The position numbers were made by a program, and so were the translations under genes. This document shows, piece by piece, positions 33,146 through 44,336 of a stretch of 64,000 bases of DNA. Positions within the stretch are counted from its first letter, which is position 1. Each line of letters opens with the position of its first letter. Under the pieces are notes generated by a model. The model searched no databases, was not told the origin of the DNA, and saw only the letters and a list, made by a program, of their open reading frames with translations. This DNA is from Gonium pectorale (taxonomy: Eukaryota; Chlorophyta; Chlorophyceae; Chlamydomonadales; Volvocaceae). The stretch lies in contig LSYV01000039.1 in the NCBI GenBank assembly GCA_001584585.1, forward strand, positions 244,159 to 308,158. Direction: 5' to 3'.

Positions 33146-36100
33146 ATGCCACTAGGGGATAGGCAGCGTGGGCGTTCCTTGCATCTGTCTCGGCTCGATG
33201 CTTTAGCCTCACGGGAAGATGCCGAGCGGCGCCGGAAGCTCGAGCAGCGTTTCCACAGGCGCGCCATTCAGTTTCAGGTGCAGGCCGAGGCAATCGCTAT
33301 CGAAAAGGACCTAGAATCAAGGTGCGGTTTCTCACGAGGGGCCGGGGCAGCTCCGATGCTACTGGGGCAACCGGCAACGGGTGCAACGCTCATCGACTTG
33401 CAACGGTGGAGCCACCAACACGGCGCACCTTTTATTCACCCACTTTCCAGGCAATGCAAGCTCTGCAACATGCTGCGTGCCGAGGCCTGGGGCCTTGGGC
33501 ATTTGAACTGGACGGAGCGCCGGTGCGCCAAGTGCTGGCTCCGGCGAGCGGATGAGCTGGCACAACAACGACATGGCCGCGCGCCGAGCGACCGCGAAGC
33601 GCGTTTGGGCCACCTGCATACTTTATCCGCACAGCCTCAGCCTTCAATCGCGCATGTGCCGGACATATGCGAGGACATCATCGCTGCGGTGAAGGCTCGC
33701 GACGCAGACCGTCTCATGCAGCTGCTGGACGACAAGTAAGCGCGGGGCCTGACCACGCTACCATGAGCACACCCGCTACGTTCCAAAGCAGACCGTTGCT
33801 GCTGACGCGTTCGGGCGCAGGGCCCTTGAGCGGCACTTCGGCCCTGGCGCTCAGGACCTCTGGCAGCAGCTGGCGCAGCCACAAGAACGTAAAGTCCCGC
33901 CGCCGGAGCAGCCTTACGGAGGATATTACTACCACGACGCCGTCCTCCAGTCACTTGAGCCGGAACAGCCGATCCCTCAAAGAGGTAAGCTTTCTCATGT
34001 GCTTGCTTGCACCTGAGCCCTGTGTGGGCCCCAGTTGCATTGCTTCCTAGCATCCTAGGCCAGCCTCCTGTGTGCGCTGTGCTGGCCAACAGGAGAGGGC
34101 GGCTCTCCAGTCGGTGGGCCACCCTCTGCAGCTGGCGGGCACACAGGAGGCCTTGGCGGGGAGCCTTCACGGGCCCACGACGCAGCACGTGTGCCGCGCG
34201 AAGATGTTCGCACAGGGGAGGGTTCGCAACAGCTCACAGCGCTAGCTGCAGGCGATGGCGATGCCGCCTCAGAAATCAGCTTCAAGCCGGGTCCTGCGCA
34301 CCAGAGGCATAAACACTTCGACCAAGTGGCGGAAAAGCGGGCAACAGCTCCAGGGGCGAGCCGAGCGGAGCCTCGGCCGGGGGCGGGAGGTCACAGGCCT
34401 GAGCTCCGGCCCCTCCCCAGCAAGCCCAGGGGTTTGCCTTCAGGCGAGGCAGAGATGGAGGCAGCGCTGCACGAGGCTGAGCAATTGGTGGTCTTCGGCA
34501 GGACGCAGCGCGAAAGGAGTGAGGTAAGTGTGCACCAAGCCTCCTGCGGAATGCACGGGATGTGCATACCCACATGTGAGCCTCATAGAGTGTTACGGCG
34601 CAATGCAGGCGCTGTTCTACAGCCATCAGCTGCGGTCGGCCTTGGCAGACCTGCGCTTATTGGACCGCAAGGGCCGCAAGGCCGAAGCCGTACATCGGCA
34701 CGGCTTGCGGCTGGACACGCGGGATGCATACGGCGAGCTGCGGATAATCCGTGAGGGCAGGCGGGAGCGGGTGCGAGCGTGCGACAAGGGTGCGGGAGAG
34801 GGATGCCATGTCCCATGTGCATCTGCTGGAGCGTGACCGGGCAGACTGACATCCAAATGATAGATTCATAGTACTCCACAAACGACAACCAAGACTGCAT
34901 AGGCATCGTAATCTTCCAAGTCTTGGGGGGGGATGCCCTGCCGTACATTCCTCGCGATCCCTCTTCTCTTGCATGAACTACAAGGCGGACATTGCCCACA
35001 TTTGTCTTCAAGGGCCTCGCCCGCTGGCCCCCTATGCACCATGCGCTGTCCCGCAGGCCCCGAGCCCCGATACGATCCGCCGCCTCGCGTTTCCAGACAG
35101 CTTGTACGTAGACCCGCTTAGAAGGGTTCCGCGCTGGCTGGAGCACATCCACCCAGACAAAGCCGATGCGGTGAAGCAGACGGACTCGGTCGCGTGGCGC
35201 CCATCCTCAGCCAAGGTGCCACCGCCCAGACACTCCGTCGGTCTGCAATCTGTAGGTGAGCGCCGTGAGCCGGTGCTTTGCGCGCCACCGGTGTGGGCCT
35301 TGTGCGGTTCAAAAAGCGCATGTGCAGCGCCTAATGATGGGTATCGCAACGGTGGCTGCTCGCGACGCCAGCATGCGCCCGGCCATGCGCCTTTTCTATG
35401 TATCTGGGTCCTAGTTCTTGTTCCAAGGGACGCATCATGTGCAAAACGGTATGCCTTGCAGCCCACCCGTAACGCGTGCACTGGTGACATACCGCAGGGG
35501 ACTGGGACGAGTACCGGTACGACTGGGACCTGGCCGTTCTCCGGTCGCTGCCAGTGGACGATTACAAGTCGGTCACGCGCAAGGAGCGGGAGTACCGGGA
35601 GGCGTGGGCAGAAGTGCAGGTGAGCCATGGCTAAGTCCCTTCGATTACCCTGTACTGTAGTAACCTGTACTGTAGTAACCTGTACTGTAGTTACTTCAAT
35701 GCTCTGCGCTTCACCACGGCCCTCCGTACAATGGTGGCCGCACCCTTATCGCAGGCGCGGGCGCATGTGATAGCAGGTCTGCAACGGTCTGCAAGCGGCA
35801 GGCTCTCTGCGGGCCGACGCCCTGCGGGCGCGTCAGCTGAAGCCGGCGTGGCGCAGGTGAACAGCTGGTAGCTGGTATTCAATACAGGGCCCCGAGAGCG
35901 TTGGTCAAGCTGGCCCGAAGCTCCCGCCACGAGAAGCGAGAAGGCTTCCGCGGTTGGGCTTCCGCTCGGACTTCTTCGCTGCCGCTGTGGAATCAGGCGT
36001 GCCGTCCTCGGCTGGCAGCGATGTCTCTGTGAACTGGGCCATACAAACGCGAATCACTGAGCGCTGGGTTGTCTATTACAGCGGCAGAGTGGACTACACT

Positions 36101-36157
36101 TCGGCAAGTGGTTTGGGATACATGTCAAGTAATAGATTCATCGACGTTGTGGACTGA
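33146..36157 (+). CDS. Unknown protein with CX2C-X19-CX2C motif, ~636 aa
   Basis: Nine exons: 33146-33321, 33451-33735, 33821-33984, 34093-34523, 34609-34770, 35057-35255, 35498-35619, 35755-35856 and 35888-36157 (TGA). Every phase closes. Intron 1 (129 bp) is stop-free and a multiple of three, so reading through it also stays open. Its AG|GTGCGG donor and TTTCCAG acceptor favour splicing. Residues ~20-60 form a charged helix (REDAERRRKLEQRFHRRAIQ). Then come two Cys pairs, CKLC and CAKC, 19 residues apart, suggesting a small zinc site. The middle is low-complexity. The conserved-looking C-terminal half includes FPDSLYVDPLRRVPRWLEHI, WDEYRYDWDLAVLRSLPVDD and a final VNWAIQTRITERWVVYY. No family was recognised. 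The gene is divergent from the giant gene. A TGTAA signal follows at 36522-36526. Confidence 0.7.
35649..35693. repeat. 15-bp tandem repeat, three copies, in intron 7
   Basis: The unit CCTGTACTGTAGTAA occurs three times head to tail, with the last copy ending TTA in place of TAA. It lies in the intron between exons 7 and 8 of the CX2C protein gene. Confidence 0.9.
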
Positions 36158-37604
36158 TAGTAGGGACCAAAATACTGGCTGTGCAGTACGGAGAGTTGTC
36201 ATACCTGGAGGGTGACACGGTGTGTTTTGCCGTACTGTGCAAGCTTAGTTGTGGGTAGGCATCTGAGCGTAACCCAAATCGTGCTAGTATTACATGATAG
36301 CGTCGTATATCGTAGAGTTAATCACATGTGTGCGATCTGGTGTATGTCTGGAGATGGCGTAATCGAACGGTGGATCAGGTTGTAGGTTTGCCGGACGGAT
36401 GGTGACCGCAGTGCTTAAAGGCCGGAAGCGCGCCTGTGTCGTCGCTTCTCGGCTCCTCAGACGTTACTATCGTTGTTGAGCTAGACAGCAAGCCCGGTGC
36501 GGCTCTAGGAGTTCGCATCAGTGTAAGTTCCCCCGTGCGCATTCGCCACTCGAGCCATCACCATTCTTCCCAACCGGAATACTCAGTGAGCAGGACGTCA
36601 TGAACCCTGCGCGCTGCTGTTAACCCGGTGTTGCTGATCCTCTCTCAGGCTTGTTCTTTGGAGCTGCGTGTGCGCGTGCGTGGTGCATCTGCACAGCGCC
36701 CTCCAAGCCTTAGCCGGAGCTCGGAGTAAGCGACCTTGCCAGCCGAGAAGCCAGGTCAGCGTGCACGACAGAGTGACGTTGTTCAGTAAATGTTGATCTG
36801 ACCAGGCAAACCCTTTCAGAGTTCAACATACGGATGCTGTACACACAAAATCGGATGCTGCACATACAACGACGCTTTAGGCGTCCCTAGGCGTCACGGC
36901 ACTTGAGCTGCCCTTCTATTCTTGGCGCCAATTGGCTTAGTGTGACCTGCCAACCCACCTGGTCAAGGCACACAATTATGTAACCAATCAGCACACATGC
37001 TCCTGAACGTCATTAAGAACTAAGTCGCCCATTGAAGCCAGTGCATTTCGTCAGCCAGCCGGTGGTCCTAGCGCCAGCCATCCGCCAATGAATGGTCACG
37101 CGACGTCCCAGACACACGCTCACAGGCTAATACCCGCTTAAGCGTACATCCCGCATAGCGGAAGCCGGTGACACTGTCCGGCCACAGAAGGCACTGGCAG
37201 ACACATCACCCAATGCAGAGGCATTCCGTGTGGTGCGCACGTCCGATGCACATCTACAGTCAGGTCGATGCCTTGGCCGACCGGAGGCTGCAGCGCCAAT
37301 CCGCCTGCGCTATGGGGACTGGCGCGAATGCGAATGCATACACATGTTGCGTTGAGTTCAGTACACTGCGGCAACGGGGCCATAAACTACCATGCTCTGC
37401 CTGCTGCAACTGCATTGCCAAAGCAACGTACACGTCCAATCGCATTGCAAACACTCGTCAGGACACTCACGCTCCAGCTCGATTCCTTGCACGTTGCCGT
37501 GCGTACTCTTATAGTCCAAGGCTCCTGTGTTCCCAGCTGTTCTTCTAACCATACCCTGCCTTAATACCAGCTACCAGCTACTATCGCCTTGTAAAGCGGT
37601 CAGT
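36158..37604. other. Convergent intergenic region
   Basis: Relatively AT-rich stretch holding the 3' UTRs of the CX2C protein gene (+) and CMC1 (-). A short imperfect repeat (CGGATGCTG followed by an ACACA-like run, two copies, about 36831-36870) is visible. No coding exon is supported. Confidence 0.5.
36522..36526 (+). terminator. TGTAA polyadenylation signal, CX2C protein gene
   Basis: TGTAA lies 365 bp after the stop at 36157. Confidence 0.5.
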
Positions 37605-38241
37605 CTACTGTGCCTTCGCCGCGGCTGCCGCTCCTGCTTCCCGGCCTTTACGGTCACCCTCCTCAAGCACGCCCGCCAACAGCACGTTCCAGTCGGGCTT
37701 GGGCGGCCGGCCTTGGCCGATCCAGCGCCGAGCCACCATGTCCACATTATCCTGGTTCATGCTGAGGGGAGGGCGGGGCGTCAAGGGTGGGCTGGGTCAG
37801 CTGTCCTCTTGGCAACCACGTGTCAAGCAGAACTCGAGGACAAAGAGCTGTCGCGGCCACAGAGCCGCAGGTTTGCGGAGGCGGCGGCATGGCGCTGTGG
37901 GTTTCCTGCCAACAGAATTGAGGGTAGACGCCACCAGCCACACCGGTGCCGCATGCGGTCATCGCGGGAACGAAACACAGCAGCGACACTTGGTGTGCCT
38001 CCTTGGCAGACCCCCCGCCATCTCCCCTAGGCATTACACAAACTTACTATCGGTGCATACACTCCTGGGACGCGTCATACTGCGCCTTGCAGAAGAGCTG
38101 GGAAAAGCTCTTCCCCTTACAGCACAGGTTAAACGCCTCAATCTGCTCCTTGCAGCGCTCCTCACCTAAGCGTGAAAGTTTCAGCACTATCTTGTTGCGC
38201 GCGTGCGGGGAGACATAGCAATCGTCGCTTGACCCCATCAT
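37605..38241 (-). CDS. CMC1: CMC1-like twin CX9C protein (cytochrome c oxidase assembly), 116 aa
   Basis: Two exons, 38241-38048 and 37761-37605, joined in phase 2 (CGATA|GTAAGT ... CCTCAG). The core has two CX9C helices, CKEQIEAFNLC (followed by a second Cys) and CKAQYDASQEC, the coiled-coil-helix fold of intermembrane-space proteins. The CC after the first helix and the following Met-His-Arg-Tyr match the CMC1 family, whose members support copper delivery or COX1 maturation in complex IV assembly. The C-terminal extension (MVARRWIGQGRPPKPDWNVL, then an Ala/Lys tail) is additional. There is no cleavable presequence, as expected for Mia40-type import. The gene is divergent from the TFIIIC gene, 253 bp apart. 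Other twin CX9C families are the alternative. Confidence 0.85.
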
Positions 38242-38494
38242 CAGAATGGCTGGCTCGGTCGGTGAATGAAGCTGCTTTGGTGGTCTAGGGCGCCAAGCGC
38301 GACGCGAGTTGGTTTCGGAATCATTGCGTACTGTCGGCTGCTTACTGGCTTGTTGGCATGATCACTCGACACTGCACACTTCTACTGCAACGTGTGACAT
38401 GAGATAATATACATTGGTGTAAAAAAATAGTGCCCAGACTTGTGCAGCGGTGCGTTTTCGTCCGTAACTGTCGACTTACCAGCAACCAGTGCAT
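38242..38494. promoter_or_regulatory. Compact bidirectional promoter, CMC1 / TFIIIC subunit 6
   Basis: Only 253 bp separate the two start codons, so both 5' UTRs and core promoters share this interval. Its middle is AT-rich. Confidence 0.6.
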
Positions 38495-39060
38495 ATGGCA
38501 TGCGTGGATGGTCCACCCGAAGTGGTGCTCACGGAGGGTGAGTGTTGCCCCCGTTTCCGCAGGGCACTTGGCGGGCACGCTCACTTGGCACGCACTCCCG
38601 CAGGGAACGAAGACGTACAATATGTGCTACTAGATCTTCCGCGTGACGTAGCTGTCTGGCTGCGACCTGGGGAAAAGCTGGTCATCCAGGTGCGTCCGGT
38701 ACTTGCCCCATCCCGTGCGCACGTCGGACAATGGCGTGTCCTTTTCCCGCGCCACAGGCCCTGGACAGCGATAACCCCATCATCCGGCTTCAGAACGGCT
38801 TCATCCTGCAGGGCACGTATGAGGACCACCTTGGGGACATTCTGCTCTTTGACAAGGAGCCAGCCGCTCCTGCTGCTGCAGGCGGCGCAAATGGAGCCAA
38901 CATGGATCATGACGCCAACCGTGGCGGCGAGGCTGGCGCCTTGCCACAGGCGCATCAGGGGGCGGGTTCCCAAATCGCGCAGCAGCAGCCGTGCACCGTT
39001 CGGTTGCGGGGTCAGACGGACAAGGTGCTCACCTTTAAGCGCATGGTGGCAAACGCTTAG
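38495..39060 (+). CDS. GTF3C6: TFIIIC subunit 6-like (tau55-related) RNA polymerase III factor, 143 aa
   Basis: Three exons, 38495-38537, 38604-38689 and 38758-39060, phases 1 and 0, ending in TAG. The protein has the small TFIIIC_sub6 beta-barrel pattern: [20 protein letters not shown], then [20 protein letters not shown], then [14 protein letters not shown]. An Ala/Gly/Gln-rich loop follows, then a final strand [20 protein letters not shown]. In fungi, animals and plants this subunit is part of the TFIIIC complex that recognises internal promoters of tRNA genes, so a nuclear location is expected. The length fits the family. The C-terminal strand after the loop is typical of the fold. Confidence 0.85.
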
Positions 39061-39511
39061 CAAGGCTCTGGGGCCTGCCTGCTCCCTTGGGGTTTTCCAG
39101 CTGTGACCTAGGCAGGGCATTGGCTCTTGGCGGTGGCCGGAGCTTATTACGCGAGGACAGCAAGGTTCCGGTCCCGTGGGGCAATACCCTGAAGTAACGG
39201 CAGGTGGAGGCAATTTTGAGCCGATGAAAGCACGGCTATGGAACTTAACCCAGCTAGTGAGTGTGCTTCCCTGAAGCCATATCGCTGTTGTGTTGATGTT
39301 GTTGTTAATTCACATGTTGCAGATGCCAAAGGTTTGTTGTTTGGCGTTGCTTGGGCTGGAACCGTCTGGCATAAACTTGGAGGTGCAGCCGTACCTGTTT
39401 CAAGTGACCGAATCGCAAGTATCGTATAAGTACTGGTGGATGGTTATCCGTGATGTGACTCGACGCAAACTTCAGCCCGCAGCTCATGGGGCATTGATTA
39501 CGGCATGGAAT

Positions 39512-39516
39512 TTACA
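39512..39516 (-). terminator. TGTAA polyadenylation signal, CSP41a gene
   Basis: TTACA on the + strand, about 660 bp beyond the stop at 40174. Confidence 0.45.
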
Positions 39517-39585
39517 TGCGTGTACATATCATTCGAGGTGCCCTTGCCTCAGGGCGGCCCATGCGACAGGAGCATTGTGGCTGCC

Positions 39586-39590
39586 TGTAA
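39586..39590 (+). terminator. TGTAA polyadenylation signal, TFIIIC subunit 6 gene
   Basis: TGTAA 526 bp after the stop at 39060. Confidence 0.45.
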
Positions 39591-40173
39591 CTGTCACCTG
39601 GTTAGGTAAACACCCAGGATCCAGTACTCCTGCACTTTGCAGCTGCTCGCCCGACGTACGCGCCGCTGCGAGCTGGTGCCATCCCCCTTCCTATCCTTTA
39701 AACAAGCGAGCATTTCACATTTCCTATCACTGCGCGACCCTAAACCAAAATTGTGCTCTGTGTGCCATGGAAGGAGTGGGCAGACTGAGCCAGCGAAAAA
39801 AACGGCCCGCCGTCCACACCCTGCCGAAGACCACACGCGCCCGCTCGGCGTGGATGCGTGGCTCGGCCAGCATGCACTATGCCTGGCATCCGTGGCGTTC
39901 GTGTCGTACATTGCCTGCGGCGTGTGCACAGCCCGCAAGAGCTGGCCGCAAGGACCCCATCCGCCACAACTCCGGCGCGCGCACCGCATCACGAGTCTTG
40001 CCTGCGACGGGATGCCCACCAGGAGCACCCGCCGGGGTCCAGACCACCTTCGCCGCACATGGCGTACCATGCACCCACTTTAGCCAGGGCTGGCTGAGTA
40101 ATTCCCGGCCGCGCCGGCATGTCAGTGCAGCCGTGCCGCCACGGCCGCTGGCCGAAGGCCTGTCGGAAACCGC

Positions 40174-43100
40174 TCAGAGGCGGCTGCGCCAGTCACGGGG
40201 CACCGAGCTGCTGCGGCCGGTCGAGCGCGCCGGCGAGGCCGTCACGGCGTCGCTGCTGTCACCATCCAGGGACTCGCGCCAGTTGGGCGGCAGGATGGTG
40301 CGCTGAATCTTGAGGTCCCTGCGAGGGCTGAACGACGCCTTGCGGGGCATGTCCGGGTTGGAGGCGGCCGCGGGGCTGGGGCTGCTGACGCGGGTGAACT
40401 TCTCGGCGCCGTTGCCGTTGGACGAAGTGGAGGCCTTGACCGGCTTTCCCAGGGCCGCCAGGATCTTGTCGTCGACGGAGAAGTCCACCTCCTTGCTCGC
40501 GCGGCCCTGTGGGGAGGAGGAAGGCAGGCCACGTCGGTGCGGAAATAGGGCCATGTGCTTGGGATATGTGTTGCCCGCGGCGTGCAAGGCGCCCGGTAAG
40601 AGGCTCGGAGCACCTCAATTGCAATAGCCCGCTACGCCCCCGTGCGTGAGGCTTCTTGATCTCCGCAAGGGTCAGACGGCCAGCCACATCCCGGCCCTCA
40701 CCAGCGACTTGTAGTCGGCCACCAGAGCGGCCACGTCCTTCTGGAAGTCGTGCTTAGGCTTCCAGCCCAGCTCGCGCTTGGCCTTGTCGGACGAGGCGAA
40801 GAAGTGCACGGTCCTGTGCAACAGAGCGGAGCGCAAGCAGCCCCGCCTCAGTAACGCCGTGCTTGCATCCCCTATCATGACAGGAGGGGCCATCCCCCTT
40901 TCGGGAAAGGACAGTCGCCTGATGTGCCAGTGTGGGAGCCAGCGGTGCCAGCGGACGGGCTCGCTATGGCATTGCAGGGGATTTACAGAGCCTGAAATCG
41001 CGCTGCGCACCTGAAGGGGAAGCCCTCCGCCTTGCCGCTCTTGCCCGTGCCGACCTTCTCCGGGCTGTACAGCACGATCTCGGGCTCCTTGCCCAGGGCC
41101 TTGCCAACCGCCTTGGCGATGCCTGCGAGGCCGAGCCAGACCATCAGCCGGGCTCGTAACACGTGCCTGCCAAGGGCGCGAACTCGCACCAGCCTGCTGC
41201 TGAGCACGAAGCCGGCCATGTGGGCGCAGCGCCGCTGAGTGGGACCTGGCCGCGGCCCGGAATGCTGCACCCGTCTGCTAGAGCCTGCTCGCGAAGAAGC
41301 GTGCGTTTACTAGTGCCGTGCCATGCCGCTGCAGCCTCGTTCCGCTGAACCCATATTGCAACCGGCATACAGCACTCTACTGGACAGCCACCTATTTAAC
41401 AGTTGGTACCAAGCTGACTTGGCTCTAGCGCGCCCCCAGTTCCGCTGCTCGACCAGTCAGCCTCGCGAAATGCCCACTCGCCCCTCTGCTGGCAGACGAC
41501 CGTGCCCCTCCTCTCCGCCCTCTGCACGCATGTCCCTTTGCTCACCCACGAAGCTGATGCAACGGTCCGAGCAGACGTTGTAGTGCTCGCCAATGGCGTC
41601 CCGGTTGCCGGGCACCAGCGCGAGCATGGAGGCAACGTCCTCCACGTGCGTCAGGCTGGTCAGCTGGATGCCAGGCGCGGGGATGAGCACGGGCCGGTCC
41701 CTGCGGCGAGCCGAACGCACAGCAGGCGCCGGGCACCGAGGAGGGCGTAAGCACGGCGGGGACAATCTGGGTGTTGCGTTCCCGCGCAGTGTCTGGTCAT
41801 AGTGCACATAGCGACGGCCAAAGAAGCTTAGGGCGCGTGCCCATTCTCGGGACGCGACCGTTCCAAACTCATTCCTGCACGGCTGCCGTTCTTGTTCCAG
41901 CCCACATTCCCCGACGAAGCCCTGTCACGCTGCGCCTTGCGAACCCATTTTGCATGTTCGGCGTCGACGGGAGACCGACTCGCCGGGCCCAGGCATGCGC
42001 AGCCACAAGCCTGTCGAGCACTAGGCCTCACGTCCGCTGCACTGTCTTTGACCGGTGTATGCGCTACCGTAAGCGCATGGCTCTTCCATGTCGACTGGCG
42101 CGCTCTAGGAAGAGTGCTTCATATGAGCATGGCCTGTCCGGACTTATTGGGTCTGCTCCGTGCTGGGCGGCGGGCGCTGGTGTGCACGACCTGGAGCTCG
42201 TCCGCTGACTCGCGGATGCTCTTGCGCGCCCCACTGAGGTACCAACCCACAGTATGCTACATCTTCAGGCTCCATCGTTGCGCTTGCACCCCATGCTCAT
42301 CTCCACCATCCTCGGAGCTACAACCCGCCCGCGCCCCCAGCAGCCGGCCATCCCGCTCACCGGATGATGCGGTCAACAAACCACTGCTCGCAGTCCTTGC
42401 CGGTGTTGGGTCCGTAGATGTACAGCGGCTGGAACACCGTGTACGGCATGCGCGCCTTCTTGAGGTACTCCTCGACCTCCACGTGCCCTGCCGTCGACTT
42501 GCGCGCGTCGCCCTCTACGTGCATCGGCTCAATGGGGTCGGCCTTGTAGGCGCCCGCCGAGGAGACGAACACGTAGTGGTCCACCTTGTGCTGTGGGTTG
42601 GGGCCGGAGGTATTGCGGGGCCAGGGCAGGCGGTTCAGAGATTCGATAGTCGCTGGAAGCCGCGGCATGTTGGGAGGAATGCGGGAGGATGGCAGCGGAC
42701 GACGGCTGACAGATGGGACAGCGTCGCCGCTGTCTATACATCCCCACTTGTCGAGCGCAAGACACACGACAAGGCACACGAAGCTGGGTGCAGGACTCGA
42801 CCGCGCTATGGAGGCGCCAAGCGCTGGGACATGCATCCCGCAACCTTCGGTCGCCAGGCCCCCTGAGACCTTCCCCTCCCATGTCCCCTTCCTTCGTCGA
42901 CGTTAACCGATGGCCCCTTCTTTCCTATCGGCCACCCGCCACCAGCAGGCGGCTGCCCCGCCTTGCCCCCGTGCCCAGCTATTACTAAGAGCCATGACGG
43001 CCTTTCTGAACCAGTGCAGCAGCCAGCTATCGGTGGCACCTTGAAGTGGTCGATCATTGGCTGGCAGCTGGCCATGTCCTTGCCGTTGTTGTCGTACACC

Positions 43101-43674
43101 ACGCTGAAGCTGCCACGAGGGTAGGTGCTGGGCTTCGTGGGGTCGCCCCACGCAATGGTGGCGCCGTCGCGGACCAGCTCCGAGTACTTGCTGAAGGGGG
43201 TCTTCTTCGTCAGCTTGCTCTGAACGTGGGGATCAGGGCCGGGCGGGAAGCTTGCGGGAGGGGACCTTGTGCGCATGCGCAAAGCCCGCGCCGCAGAGCG
43301 GCAAGGAGGGCGGGAACTCATACATCTAACTGCAATGAGCTGCGTATGTGAGTTAGTGCGGCCCGCAGCATGTAAGGATCACCGCGCCCACGTCCGTGTA
43401 ACTCCGTCCCATCGGCCCGAGCGGCCCGGGAGCGGGCCACTGCTGCTCTTATCCTTTCATGTCTCACCTCATCACCGTCGTTCATGATCGTGACCTTGTG
43501 GCCCTTCTTCAGGAGCTCCTTGGCCAGGTAAAGGCCAATGAAGGCATGGCCACCGCCCTTCGTGTTCGCAATAAGCACATTCGCGTTGTTGACCTTCACA
43601 GTCAGACGACGCCCCGCAGGCGCAACAGCGCGGCGGGCACCGCCCACGCGAGCTGACCGCTGTGCTTGCAGCAT
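40174..43674 (-). CDS. CSP41a: Chloroplast stem-loop RNA-binding protein, CSP41a type, 442 aa
   Basis: Seven exons: 43674-43468, 43219-43040, 42590-42361, 41700-41546, 41122-41011, 40813-40702 and 40506-40174. All phases close. CSP41 proteins are atypical short-chain dehydrogenase (NAD-dependent epimerase-like) proteins that bind and cleave stem-loop RNA and associate with plastid ribosomes and mRNAs. Visible signatures are an Arg/Ala-rich presequence ([17 protein letters not shown]), the modified dinucleotide loop [100 protein letters not shown], and [16 protein letters not shown]. The last exon adds a ~90-residue Ser/Pro/Arg-rich tail after the usual end ([12 protein letters not shown]), which seems longer than land-plant homologues. 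The paralogue CSP41b is less likely given the GGGHAFIG loop. Chlamydomonas names (RAP38/RAP41) were not assigned. Confidence 0.92.
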
Positions 43675-44336
43675 TTTATCTATCGACTTGTTCGACGAGT
43701 GCCACTGGGCACTTCGCAGCAACTACTTTATTCCGTAGAGCGCGGTGATTGGGCAAGGGTGTGCTCGGACGCCTATGAGCGGTCTGCCTCATCCGTCGCC
43801 GTACGTTCGCCGTGTTGGTGAACTTTCCCACTTGAGCCAGTTTCTTGTGGAGCGGCATGCCATGGTGTAGCATCATTCTTGCTCAGTCACATGAGGGGTT
43901 TGTGCGGCGGGAAGTGCCCAGGTTCCGGGAAAACAGTTGCAGGCTTACTGATCACCCAATCACAGAGGCTCTCTTGTTACCAGAGACTTACTATCAAGTG
44001 TAAATCGTTCATCGGAGGCGCTGAGTTCGACGGGCTGGGCAATGGCTGGCAGGCGGCCAGCGCGGGAGAGGAGGTATGACAGCCTTGATCTGACGCGCCA
44101 GCGGTTGATGTGCACTTACCAGGGGCGGGCATTGTTAATTGCGGGGATTGTGCTGGTGCGTCCCGTGGTTCACCCCGGTTGTGCGTTGTGACATCGGGAG
44201 CACGCGCAGGATCCACCTGAGGGGTGAATTACACAACCCACACAGGCTGCCTTTTCGAACTTCGGCGGCGGCGGGGATGGCAGTTTAATCCCTCTTGGGC
44301 CTATCCGCTCAGCGTCCTGGGGTGCAGCCGACCAGG
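43675..44336. promoter_or_regulatory. Divergent promoter region, CSP41a / OPR gene
   Basis: About 660 bp between the CSP41a start and the tentative OPR start. The true OPR first exon may lie in here, for example in the open stretch 43888-44070 that ends in a donor-like GAGGAG|GTATGA. That exon was not accepted. Confidence 0.45.

Larger units (their letters stand above)
39061..40173. other. Convergent intergenic region with probably overlapping 3' UTRs
   Basis: The first TGTAA signal of the TFIIIC gene (+, 39586-39590) lies beyond that of the CSP41a gene (-, 39516-39512), so the two transcripts probably overlap by about 75 bp or more. No coding exon is supported. Confidence 0.5.

Noticed and set aside
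43879..44079. Possible OPR first exon with GKCPGSGKT resembling a P-loop
   Set aside because: It is a short chance-like frame. The P-loop resemblance has no supporting Walker B or fold, and the junction to the next exon is unproven.
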